From Nitrososphaerota archaeon (lineage in GTDB: Archaea > Thermoproteota > Bathyarchaeia > Bathyarchaeales > Bathycorpusculaceae): DNA of 10,156 nt. This document shows positions 1 to 6,071 of this stretch, piece after piece; position 1 is the first letter of the stretch; every line of letters starts with the position of its first letter. The notes under the pieces are model-generated. The model searched no databases. It was not told where the DNA came from and was given only the letters and a program-made list of their open reading frames with translations. The stretch covers positions 1 through 10,156 of the forward strand of contig JAITBW010000069.1 of assembly GCA_031283385.1 (NCBI GenBank), given 5' to 3'. The position numbers were made by a program, and so were the translations under genes.

Positions 1-530
1 CCATTATTGAGTAAATCTACCTATTAGAGATTATTGCATTTTTAACTACCAAGAGACTTACTAAATAGCGATGATAATGTTTGAATATTTTTATATCATT
101 TGCAAATATATCTCAAAAATCGCATAAAAGCATCATTTTTTTGATTTACGACAAAATTCTGTTTCTGTAGTGAAATGAAAGAAAAAACGTTTAAGCCAAT
201 ATAGCAACAATTAAAATAACGAGAGTTTCGCCGATAGAGTAGTGAGGAGGTGCTGTGGTGATATTGTAAGTATAAGGTTATTTGTTGTGGCACTGTGTTT
301 AGTAGAGTTTGTTAAAAATAGCAAATTCACTTTAATGGAGAGTTCTACTGCGTTTATGTGGTCTATGACTTGCAAGGTAGTTTTTCCGTTTGGGACTTGA
401 TTTTATGTTACGCTTGGGTCTTGTGAGGTGTTGCTCGTAGTCCGTGTATTTGATTCTTTCATTTGTAGTGTCATGTTCTTAATAGTTTATGGGCTTTTAA
501 AAACAGGGTGGGGTTTTGTACTAATAAGGT
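1..530. other. Gene-free AT-rich region, nothing recognised
   Basis: I see no convincing gene here. The left half is A/T-rich; the right half (about 230-530) is rich in G and T on the plus strand. Open frames are short and lack family motifs: one of about 65 codons on the minus strand (96-293), and one of about 21 codons from an ATG at 335. A strong Shine-Dalgarno-like GGAGGTG at 246-252 leads only to a three-codon frame. The right end is the 3' flank of the minus-strand tRNA gene and contains a short T-tract on that strand near 498-502. It could be the decayed end of a gene continuing to the left, but nothing proves this. Confidence 0.5.
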
Positions 531-533
531 AGG

Positions 534-607
534 AGCCTCGAGCGGGCTTTGATCCCGCGGCCTGCTGCTTACGAGGCAGCCGCTCTGCTGGGCTGAGCTA
601 TCGGGGC
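534..607 (-). tRNA. tRNA-Thr, anticodon CGU (reads ACG)
   Basis: Read on the minus strand, the 74 nt fold as a cloverleaf: acceptor GCCCCGA/TCGAGGC, U8-A9, D-stem GCTC/GAGC, anticodon stem GCTGC/GCAGC with loop CTCGTAA, five-base variable region AGGCC, T-stem GCGGG/CCCGC with loop ATCAAAG, and U73. Loop position gives anticodon CGU, so threonine codon ACG. G1-C72, C2-G71, G35-U36 and U73 fit an archaeal threonine tRNA. Oddities: a C4-A69 mismatch in the acceptor, A at the normally invariant G18 position, A54 instead of U54, and no fully encoded CCA (the flank reads CCT). It differs from the UGU copy at 6821-6894 by eight transitions. It may be slightly degenerate but still looks foldable. Confidence 0.93.
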
Positions 608-633
608 GTTGTTTGTATTGAGAATGTTTCAAA

Positions 634-650
634 TGTTTTTAAATGTTAGC
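634..650 (-). promoter_or_regulatory. TATA-like promoter of tRNA-Thr(CGU)
   Basis: On the minus strand an archaeal TATA-like TTTAAAAA (plus-strand 636-643) is centred about 32 nt upstream of the mature tRNA 5' end at 607. With the usual archaeal spacing of about 26 nt from box centre to start, transcription would begin only a few bases before the tRNA. The same short interval must also hold the promoter of the divergent thiL. Inference from spacing and sequence only. Confidence 0.5.
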
Positions 651-714
651 TATGTTGGCTGATGTTTAGGTGTATTTATTTGTTTGTTTGGCTTTTTAGT
701 GTGTGGTTTTCTTT

Positions 715-1725
715 ATGGTTGCGGTAGATGGTTTGGGTGAGTGTGGGGTCATTGATTTGTTTCGTCAGCGTTTAGAGTTAATGCCTGATATGTCTGTTCC
801 GTTTGGTGATGATGTTTCTGCGGTTCCTATTGGTGATGGTGAGGTGGCTGTTTTGAAGGTTGATATGTTGGTGGCTAGAACTGATGTTCCTTCTAGAATG
901 AGTTTGTATGATGCGGCGCGGAAGGCTATTGTTATGTGTGTGAGTGATTTTGCTTCTAAAGGTGTTCAGCCTGTTGCTGCTTTAGTTGCGCTTGGTTTGC
1001 CTAAGTGTTTGGCTGTTCGTGAGTCTGTGGTTGAGATTGTTGATGGTTTGAATGCGGCTGCGCGTGAGTATGGTGTGTATATTGTTGGGGGTGATACGGG
1101 TGAGGCGAGTGATTTGATTATATCTGTTTCTCTTTATGGTAAGGCGTGTCGGAGTGTTTTGATGTTGCGTAATGGTGCGAGGGTTGGTGATGTTTTGGCT
1201 GTTACGGGTTTATTTGGTAGATCTTCTGCTGGGCTGCGTTTGTTGCTTGACGATAATGATGTGTGTGTGGTTTCTTCTAAGACGCGTTTGGTTTTGGAGG
1301 GTGCTGTTTTTAGGCCTGTTGCGCGGTTAGTTGAGGGGTTAGCGCTTTCAAGGTCTGGTTGTGTTTCTGCGTCTATGGATAGTAGTGATGGTTTAGCTTG
1401 GAGTTTGTATGAGTTAATGCGTATGAGTGGTGTGGGTTTTTCTCTTAATACTGTGCCTGTTGCTGTGGAGGCTGTGGATTTTGCGTGTCAAAATGGGTTA
1501 GATGCGGAATTGTTAGCGTTGTATGGTGGTGAGGAGTATGAATTGGTTTTGACTGTTCCTTCTGATAAGTGGGAGGCTGCAAAGAAGGCTGTTGAAGATG
1601 TTGGTGGCATGTTAATTGCTATAGGTCAGGCGACGGAGCAAAAAGAGATAACTCTGCAAGTAGATGGTAAAACGCGGCGTATTGAGCTACGTGGGTATGA
1701 GCATTTTGCTAATAATAGCCCTTAA
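715..1725 (+). CDS. thiL: Thiamine-monophosphate kinase ThiL
   Basis: ThiL phosphorylates thiamine monophosphate with ATP to thiamine diphosphate, the cofactor form, in the cytosol. The product is about 336 residues from the ATG at 715, the usual family size. Numbering from the GTG at 703 (340 residues), the family landmarks are GDD at 35-37, VDMLV at 53-57, the VSD segment at 80-82, GGDT at 129-132, DSSDG at 226-230 and GGEEYEL at 275-281: the acidic metal/ATP-binding positions of the PurM/ThiL fold in the right order. The DMLV..TDVP version is the archaeal style. Neither candidate start has a clear Shine-Dalgarno; a TATA-like TATTTATT near 673 suggests a leaderless or very short-leader mRNA, and I prefer the internal ATG. 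The gene is strikingly G+T rich on its sense strand. Its last 17 nt overlap the end of trmY tail to tail. Confidence 0.95.
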   Translation: MVAVDGLGECGVIDLFRQRLELMPDMSVPFGDDVSAVPIGDGEVAVLKVDMLVARTDVPSRMSLYDAARKAIVMCVSDFASKGVQPVAALVALGLPKCLAVRESVVEIVDGLNAAAREYGVYIVGGDTGEASDLIISVSLYGKACRSVLMLRNGARVGDVLAVTGLFGRSSAGLRLLLDDNDVCVVSSKTRLVLEGAVFRPVARLVEGLALSRSGCVSASMDSSDGLAWSLYELMRMSGVGFSLNTVPVAVEAVDFACQNGLDAELLALYGGEEYELVLTVPSDKWEAAKKAVEDVGGMLIAIGQATEQKEITLQVDGKTRRIELRGYEHFANNSP

Positions 1726-2299
1726 TTCTTTGGTCTAGTGTATAGTTAATTACCGTTATGCATGATGCTGCTAAATAGGGTGTTTTTCCTAAACTGATTT
1801 TTTCTCCAAATCTTAATGCGAATAATTCTGTTTTTTTTGGCATGCCTACATGGTCACCTAAAACAAATACTGCGTTTTCTCCAAACTCTACCTTGCCTAT
1901 ATCCTCTCCGTCCTCTTCAAGAACGTATATCTTATAATCATCCCTTTCAGCCTTCGATTTTAGCAGTGCTTCAAAACTAGTTTTATCCTTGCTTATGCCC
2001 GGATGCTGTTTGCCCGCTAATGTTTTCTTAAGTATGCCCTGCCATGTATCCATATCTGTTCGTACATCATAAAGTGTTTCGCCGTCAATTTTGATATGCA
2101 CAGGAGGATTTGGTGGACCATTTAGAACGGCATGGAAGGTAACATCTCTGCGTAATCCATGAGATAAGAAAAGACTGCTAACTATACACTCATGCATAAT
2201 ATCTAATCTTCCCGCGTCATGTAAACTGTTAAAATTTGCATCAGTTTGACCTATACGTGAAAATAATATGAACTCGCGAACCAATTTACCCACATACAC
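1709..2299 (-). CDS. trmY: tRNA (pseudouridine54-N1)-methyltransferase TrmY
   Basis: TrmY uses S-adenosylmethionine to methylate N1 of pseudouridine 54 in the tRNA T-loop, giving m1-pseudouridine, the archaeal stand-in for ribothymidine. It belongs to the SPOUT (knotted) methyltransferases and works as a dimer. Residues 8-33 (REFILFSR...LHDAGRLD) match the typical N-terminus, 144-154 (VFVLGDHVGMP) is a knot SAM-binding loop and 168-190 (ISLGKTPYLAASC...LDQ) the C-terminal knot segment. Length (196) is normal. The start is uncertain: GTG at 2299, GTG at 2293 and TTG at 2284 are all in frame and precede the conserved REF. The promoter position favours one of the two GTG codons, possibly leaderless. 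It is convergent with thiL and divergent from the winged-helix gene. Confidence 0.93.
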   Translation of the reverse strand: MYVGKLVREFILFSRIGQTDANFNSLHDAGRLDIMHECIVSSLFLSHGLRRDVTFHAVLNGPPNPPVHIKIDGETLYDVRTDMDTWQGILKKTLAGKQHPGISKDKTSFEALLKSKAERDDYKIYVLEEDGEDIGKVEFGENAVFVLGDHVGMPKKTELFALRFGEKISLGKTPYLAASCITVINYTLDQRIKGYY

Positions 2300-2317
2300 C
2301 TACTAATATTTCTGTTA

Positions 2318-2334
2318 CTTTTAAAGAAACTTGT
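2318..2334 (-). promoter_or_regulatory. BRE/TATA-like promoter of trmY
   Basis: The minus strand carries CTTTAAAAG (plus-strand 2318-2326), preceded by a purine/A-rich stretch compatible with a BRE. Box centre to the GTG at 2299 or 2293 is about 23-29 nt, which predicts a leaderless or nearly leaderless transcript. Motif and spacing only. Confidence 0.5.
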
Positions 2335-2418
2335 TTTTTTTAAAACTTTAACTACCGTAAAATTGAAAAACCTTAATGCAAATAATGAAAAAGAGAACAG
2401 TAAAAAGATGTGGCTATA

Positions 2419-2649
2419 ATGAAATTAAATAAAGTCGATGAAGCAATTATAAAAACGTTAAAAACTGAAGGAAAAGAATTAACTCTCCAAGAATTAGCAG
2501 ACAAAACCGGGCTACCATCCAAAAGCATCTTTAAATCATTACGTAAACTCTTTGAAAACGGAATGATAGACACAAACGCAAGAAAATATAAACTATTAAC
2601 AGACAAAATCCCGCAAGGAAAAAAGAGTGCCTCTGAAAAAACAGAATAA
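2419..2649 (+). CDS. Small winged-helix DNA-binding protein
   Basis: A 76-residue protein from the ATG at 2419 (an in-frame GTG at 2410 would add three residues). The centre, LTLQELADKTGLPSKSIFKS followed by LRKLFENGMI, reads as a winged helix-turn-helix: helix 2, turn at TGLP, recognition helix, then a wing-like segment that ends at KYKLL. The C-terminus is a short charged tail rich in Lys, Ser and Glu. This suggests a small archaeal transcription factor, or a helix-turn-helix domain used in protein contacts; no ligand or partner domain is present. It is transcribed divergently from trmY with about 120 nt between them. A BRE/TATA-like GAAAAACCTTAATG lies near 2365-2378. Sense-strand composition is A-rich and G-poor, unlike the G+T-rich thiL. 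Target genes are unknown; the nearby inverted repeats could be candidates. Confidence 0.8.
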   Translation: MKLNKVDEAIIKTLKTEGKELTLQELADKTGLPSKSIFKSLRKLFENGMIDTNARKYKLLTDKIPQGKKSASEKTE

Positions 2650-2683
2650 AACAAAAATAAACCCTCTACATGTCATAATTAAA

Positions 2684-2780
2684 CTGCATAAGTAGCCTTT
2701 TAACTCAATTTGGCGATATGCAGAAAATGAATGACGACACAATAGTATAAAAATGCCAATTGACTGCCAAAAGGCTGTCA
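2684..2780. repeat. Interleaved inverted repeats, possible structured RNA or operator
   Basis: Three complementary pairs overlap here. CTGCATA (2684-2690) matches TATGCAG (2717-2723). AGCCTTTT (2694-2701) matches AAAAGGCT (2769-2776), and inside it TCAATTTGGC (2705-2714) matches GCCAATTGA (2755-2763) with one bulged T. A local hairpin, TGAC-T-GCC-AAAA-GGC-T-GTCA, spans 2761-2780. The first pair crosses the second, so as RNA these would form a pseudoknot or alternative folds. It lies downstream of the winged-helix gene and about 170 nt before the first transporter gene. No T-tract follows, so it is not a plain terminator. Some of this could be chance in AT-rich DNA. Confidence 0.4.
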
Positions 2781-2848
2781 CTAAAATTAATCTCTTCTTA
2801 CTATTTTGCTTATTTGGCACAACAACTCAAGTGCTACGTTATAGCTAA

Positions 2849-2857
2849 GGGGGGGGG
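2849..2857 (+). repeat. G9 homopolymer
   Basis: Nine consecutive G residues stand out in an otherwise AT-rich non-coding stretch upstream of the first ABC transporter. Such tracts are prone to length change in replication and to miscounting in sequencing. No confirmed gene crosses it. Confidence 0.9.
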
Positions 2858-2898
2858 TGGCATTAAAGTGGCGGTAAATTTTAGATTGGATATTTTGG

Positions 2899-2929
2899 AA
2901 AACAGAAACAGACATATATTATCTGTTTT
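2899..2929. promoter_or_regulatory. Inverted repeat upstream of the first ABC module
   Basis: AAAACAGA (2899-2906) is the exact inverse complement of TCTGTTTT (2922-2929), and a second AAACAGA copy (2906-2912) can pair with the same right arm. The centre is a TATA-like CATATATTA. It ends 11 nt before the Shine-Dalgarno of the permease gene. It could be an operator over the promoter or a hairpin in the leader; the binding protein is unknown. Confidence 0.45.
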
Positions 2930-2940
2930 TATGTGTATGT

Positions 2941-2945
2941 AGGAG
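2941..2945 (+). promoter_or_regulatory. Shine-Dalgarno AGGAG deciding the permease start
   Basis: AGGAG lies 8 nt before a TTG at 2954, ideal spacing. The earlier in-frame GTG at 2933 lies upstream of this site and has no such signal, so the TTG start is preferred. Confidence 0.65.
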
Positions 2946-2953
2946 CCAACAAG

Positions 2954-3664
2954 TTGACATCGTTTATTCGAACGAATTTTAGGCGGGCCGTTAGCTTTGG
3001 TAGTGTTTATCTTATTCTTGCTATTGTTATGTCTATTTTAGTAGGTGGTATTTTTAGTTGGACGGCTTCTCTTTCTGAGGATGCGTCTCTTTATGTTGCT
3101 TCTCAATTTCCTATGATGATTCCGCTATTTGCTGTCATAGGTAGTTTTGGTGGTTTGATGGTTTTTGTCAGCGATAGAACTAAGGGTGTTTATGAGTACT
3201 TAATTGCCTATGGTGTTAGTGTATACAAAATTTTTTGGGCAACATTACTAGTTACTCTTGGTTTAGTTACTATATTTTTGGGAATTTCGCTTGCAGGAAA
3301 TATGGCTATACTGCTCCTAATGGGTAGCCAAATACAGTTTTCTCTGATAAAACTGATACTTATCTATACAATACCCCTCTGTTACGCCTCTACAGCATTT
3401 ATGTGCATAGCCGGTATGATGTGGTCTTCTCTTACAGTTAGGGTACCTGGTGTTAACAGTCCAATAGGTATATCTGCACTTATAGGGATGTTACCTGTTA
3501 TGGTGGTTTATTTTCTTACTTTATTTGGTGGTTTAGGCGGTTTAAGTACTTCTATATGGATTATTATTGGTGGAGTAGTTTTACTTTTAGTAATCTTGGT
3601 TATTGTAATGATGATCATTGCAAATAATAAGATGAATAGGGAGCGGTTGTTGTCAGATGCTTGA
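2954..3664 (+). CDS. ABC-2 type transporter permease, module 1
   Basis: A membrane subunit of an ABC transporter, about 236 residues from the TTG at 2954. Six hydrophobic segments can be seen (about 17-37, 53-72, 93-123, 130-153, 171-194 and 200-223). After the second, the cytoplasmic stretch with DRTKGVYEYL resembles the E/KG-YE-L segment of ABC-2 permeases that contacts the ATPase. The C-terminus is short and basic. The ATPase gene begins 6-21 nt downstream, so the two almost certainly form one transporter, probably with two copies of each subunit. ABC-2 systems are generally exporters, but nothing here tells the substrate. Start choice rests on the AGGAG at 2941; an upstream GTG at 2933 would add seven residues. 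Confidence 0.85.
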   Translation: MTSFIRTNFRRAVSFGSVYLILAIVMSILVGGIFSWTASLSEDASLYVASQFPMMIPLFAVIGSFGGLMVFVSDRTKGVYEYLIAYGVSVYKIFWATLLVTLGLVTIFLGISLAGNMAILLLMGSQIQFSLIKLILIYTIPLCYASTAFMCIAGMMWSSLTVRVPGVNSPIGISALIGMLPVMVVYFLTLFGGLGGLSTSIWIIIGGVVLLLVILVIVMMIIANNKMNRERLLSDA

Positions 3665-3670
3665 ATATGG

Positions 3671-4564
3671 ATGTGTGGAATAATAATGGTTGATAGTCAA
3701 TTATCGTATTCATTTGGATCTCCTTTAGTGTTGTTTGATCATGTTAGTTCAGGTTATTCTGGGCGGAAAGTGTTAGATGATGTTTCTTTTCGTATAGATG
3801 AACCTGCGGTGTATGTTGTTTTGGGGCCTAATGGTGCTGGGAAGACAACGTTATTTAGAACGCTTGCGGGTGTGTTGAAGCCTTATTCAGGTAGAGCTGA
3901 GATATGTGGCTATTCGAGTGAGTCGCAAGAGGCTAGGGCGCAGCTTGATTATCTTACTCATATAGATGGTATTCCTGAGGGTATGAGTGTACTTAACGCT
4001 TTGAGGTTTTATGCAGGCATAATAGGTGCCTCTGAAGCTGATATAGATAAGGTAATTGGTATGCTTGGCCTTAGTGATTTGGTTGCTAAACGTTTTGGTC
4101 AGTTAAGTCAGGGTCAGAAGAAGAGAGTGTCTGTTGCTAGGATTTTTCTTAAGGAGAAAAAAGTTTACTTGCTGGATGAGCCTACAAGTAATATGGATCC
4201 GAAAATTGCTGGTGAAATCCGAGAGTTAGTGCTTGGGTTGAGTAAAAATAGGGTTATTTTGTATTCGTCTCATAATCTTTTTGAAGCTAGGGAAATTGGT
4301 TCTAAAGTTATTGCTATTAAGCAGGGAAAGCTTGCCATGTTTGGCAATATATCTGATATTAAAACTGAGAAATACACTATTGGTATTCGTACTTTAGCTG
4401 CAGAAGATGTGCCCTGCGCTATTGGGAAAGAAGGTGATTATCATCTTTTTGAGTTGCAGGGACCTGAAGAAGTTTCGGATTTGATTGCCAAATTGACTGG
4501 GCAGGGTGTGCAAATTCGAGAAGTTAAGGAAATGCAAAATCCATTAGAAGAGTTATTTAAATAA
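3671..4564 (+). CDS. ABC transporter ATP-binding subunit, module 1
   Basis: The nucleotide-binding partner of the preceding permease; it hydrolyses ATP at the cytoplasmic face to drive transport. In the 297-residue product: Walker A GPNGAGKT at 52-59, signature LSQGQ at 145-149, Walker B VYLLDEP at 165-171, D-loop NMDP at 174-177 and the switch histidine in SSH at 199-201. The Q-loop is unusual: the usual YLPQ reads YLTH (94-97), so the glutamine appears replaced by histidine. The C-terminal 80 residues form the accessory region common in ABC-2 ATPases. An alternative ATG at 3686 would remove five residues and gives a more natural N-terminus; neither start has a strong Shine-Dalgarno. The last 8 nt overlap the convergent zinc-ribbon gene. 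Confidence 0.93.
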   Translation: MCGIIMVDSQLSYSFGSPLVLFDHVSSGYSGRKVLDDVSFRIDEPAVYVVLGPNGAGKTTLFRTLAGVLKPYSGRAEICGYSSESQEARAQLDYLTHIDGIPEGMSVLNALRFYAGIIGASEADIDKVIGMLGLSDLVAKRFGQLSQGQKKRVSVARIFLKEKKVYLLDEPTSNMDPKIAGEIRELVLGLSKNRVILYSSHNLFEAREIGSKVIAIKQGKLAMFGNISDIKTEKYTIGIRTLAAEDVPCAIGKEGDYHLFELQGPEEVSDLIAKLTGQGVQIREVKEMQNPLEELFK

Positions 4565-4853
4565 TTCTTATGAGTCTTTTGTTATGCGTTTTATATGCTT
4601 TTTCGGTTTGTTTTTCCACTTTGTTGAAGTCGCGTCTTGAGCGTTTATTGCCGCATTTAGGGCATGTTATATTTCCCATGTATGGCAGAGTCCAACCAAA
4701 TCCGGTATACTTTTCTTCCATTATGGGTGCATTGAATATACGTTCGCAGTCAGGGCATTTGAGTTGTTTGCCGTGACTCAATATTACTCCTATAGCAATA
4801 AGTGTTGCAATTATTGCAAATGTTGAAGAAATAATAATTATTATCGGATCCAT
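4557..4853 (-). CDS. Small membrane-anchored zinc-ribbon protein
   Basis: A 98-residue protein of unknown function. Residues 4-25 form one strongly hydrophobic helix. It is followed by a zinc-ribbon: CPDC at 33-36 and CPKC at 64-67, about 27 residues apart, four cysteines suited to one Zn ion. The C-terminus (70-98) is basic. By charge balance the ribbon and basic tail are probably cytoplasmic. A Shine-Dalgarno AGGA lies about 9 nt before the ATG. The gene is opposite in direction to both flanking transporter modules and overlaps the module 1 ATPase by 8 nt tail to tail. The cysteine pattern and the fit of start signals make it a real gene rather than a shadow; a role linked to the transporters would be only a guess. 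Confidence 0.8.
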   Translation of the reverse strand: MDPIIIIISSTFAIIATLIAIGVILSHGKQLKCPDCERIFNAPIMEEKYTGFGWTLPYMGNITCPKCGNKRSRRDFNKVEKQTEKAYKTHNKRLIRII

Positions 4854-4889
4854 TTAACGCATTCCTGTTGATGTTAAGAAGGTTGTTAG

Positions 4890-4903
4890 CAATATAATAA
4901 ACT
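4890..4903 (-). promoter_or_regulatory. TATA-like promoter of the zinc-ribbon gene
   Basis: On the minus strand TTTATTATATT (plus-strand about 4891-4901) is centred about 42 nt before the ATG at 4853. A start about 26 nt downstream would give a short leader containing the AGGA Shine-Dalgarno (plus-strand tcct, 4863-4866). Confidence 0.45.
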
Positions 4904-5063
4904 ATGTGTTACGTCATTATGATGAGCTGAAATGCTGAGTGTGTATTTTATGAAAGACAGTATTTTATGATGCTGTTTGTTTTTAACTGCCAAATTTTTG
5001 GTTGATTACTTTATTATTTGCTTTAAACGTCTTTTTAAACAAAGGTTTGCTTTGTTTGACTAT

Positions 5064-5079
5064 AGGAAACTTAAAAATA
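5064..5079 (+). promoter_or_regulatory. BRE/TATA-like promoter of the second ABC module
   Basis: AGGAAAC followed by TTAAAAATA (5071-5079) matches the archaeal BRE-TATA arrangement. The predicted start near 5101 leaves a leader of about 14 nt before the ATG at 5115. A second TATA-like TTTAAAAG at 5090-5097 is too close to be as good. This position argues against coding sequence upstream of 5115. Confidence 0.55.
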
Positions 5080-5114
5080 CCTGTCGATATTTAAAAGCTA
5101 TAAGAGTTGGGCAT

Positions 5115-6071
5115 ATGGGGAGCGACAATGTATTTGTAAGCATGCAAAATGTGACTAAACAATATGGTAATTTGTATGCTCTGCACAATGTTTCACTTAA
5201 CATAAAAGAAGGCGAAGTGTTTGGTTACATTGGTCCAAATGGTGCAGGTAAAACAACTACTATGAAAATTCTCGTGGGATTAATCAGCGATTTCCACGGA
5301 GACATTATAATAGGTAATTACAAAATGCCTGCTCAAAAAAATGAGATTCATAAATTACTTGGGTATCTTCCACAGAATGTAGCGTTTCAAGAATGGCGAA
5401 CAGTTAGAGATTCCTTGAAAATCTTTGGAAAACTCTCAGGTCTTAACGATCAAGAGATTGAGAAACGCATTTCAGAAGTTCTTGAATTATTAGATCTGAC
5501 TGCGGTTTGTGATAAGAAAATTTCAAAATTATCGGGTGGAATGACTCAAAAAGTGGGGTTGGCTCAGGCGTTACTTCATGAGCCAAAGCTTTTGGTGTTA
5601 GATGAGCCTTTAAATGGGTTAGATCCGCTTAGTCGTCAAAAGTTCAAGGAAATTGTTAAAAAACTTTCCAGCAAAGGTACAACAATACTTTTTTCATCAC
5701 ACATTTTAAGTGATGTTCAAGATGTAGCTGATGTAATCGGAATTTTAAATCATGGAAAATTATTGCAATTTGGTTCTTTAAATCAATTAAAGCAGGGGCT
5801 TTCAACACATGAAAGAGTTGAAGTGCTCTTGTCAGCTCCAAGTGATAGGTGGCAGGAATTGGGTGCAATAGAGGGTATTCAATCAATTGAGCAGCCGAGT
5901 TCAGATAAAATTATTCTGACTCTTCGAGCTGAAGCTGATTCTGATTATGCTATAAACTGTATTGGCAAATCTGTAGTAGAGTTAGGTATGAGTATTAGGG
6001 GTATTTCGTTGTTAACGCCATCTATTGATGAAATTTATCTAAGTTACATTCAAGGAGATCAAACTCGATGA
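5115..6071 (+). CDS. ABC transporter ATP-binding subunit, module 2
   Basis: ATPase subunit of a second ABC-2 type transporter, 318 residues from the ATG at 5115. Motifs are complete: Walker A GPNGAGKT at 40-47, Q-loop YLPQ ending at Gln87, signature LSGGM at 139-143, Walker B LLVLDEP at 159-165, D-loop LNGLDP at 166-171 and switch His196. The last ~100 residues are the accessory domain of this family, ending SIDEIYLSYI. The frame stays open back to a TTG at 4977, but those 46 residues match no ABC domain and overlie the promoter, so I exclude them. The stop overlaps the start of the permease gene by 4 nt (ATGA), indicating translational coupling. The complete Q-loop contrasts with the module 1 ATPase. 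Confidence 0.93.
   Translation: MGSDNVFVSMQNVTKQYGNLYALHNVSLNIKEGEVFGYIGPNGAGKTTTMKILVGLISDFHGDIIIGNYKMPAQKNEIHKLLGYLPQNVAFQEWRTVRDSLKIFGKLSGLNDQEIEKRISEVLELLDLTAVCDKKISKLSGGMTQKVGLAQALLHEPKLLVLDEPLNGLDPLSRQKFKEIVKKLSSKGTTILFSSHILSDVQDVADVIGILNHGKLLQFGSLNQLKQGLSTHERVEVLLSAPSDRWQELGAIEGIQSIEQPSSDKIILTLRAEADSDYAINCIGKSVVELGMSIRGISLLTPSIDEIYLSYIQGDQTR

Noticed and set aside
246..262. Strong GGAGGTG ribosome-site-like motif
   Set aside because: The following GTG opens a frame of only three codons before a stop.
96..293. 65-codon open frame on the minus strand
   Set aside because: Low-complexity AT-rich product with no domain, no start signal and no recognisable homologue; probably chance.
2373..2820. 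Minus-strand frames opposite the winged-helix gene
   Set aside because: They mirror the convincing winged-helix coding sequence and non-coding DNA; the products look like random hydrophobic strings.
2760..2942. 60-codon plus-strand frame crossing the G9 tract
   Set aside because: It overlaps the inverted repeats and the putative operator, has no Shine-Dalgarno or domain, and runs into the start of the permease gene.
4918..4970. ATGATGA...CTGA resembling C and D boxes of an archaeal guide RNA
   Set aside because: The spacing to the D'-like box is only 9 nt and no good C' or D box follows, so it does not fit a C/D box sRNA.
4977..5114. 46-residue N-terminal extension of the module 2 ATPase
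   Set aside because: It begins at a TTG without a ribosome site, matches no ABC domain, and covers a good BRE/TATA-like promoter at 5064-5079.
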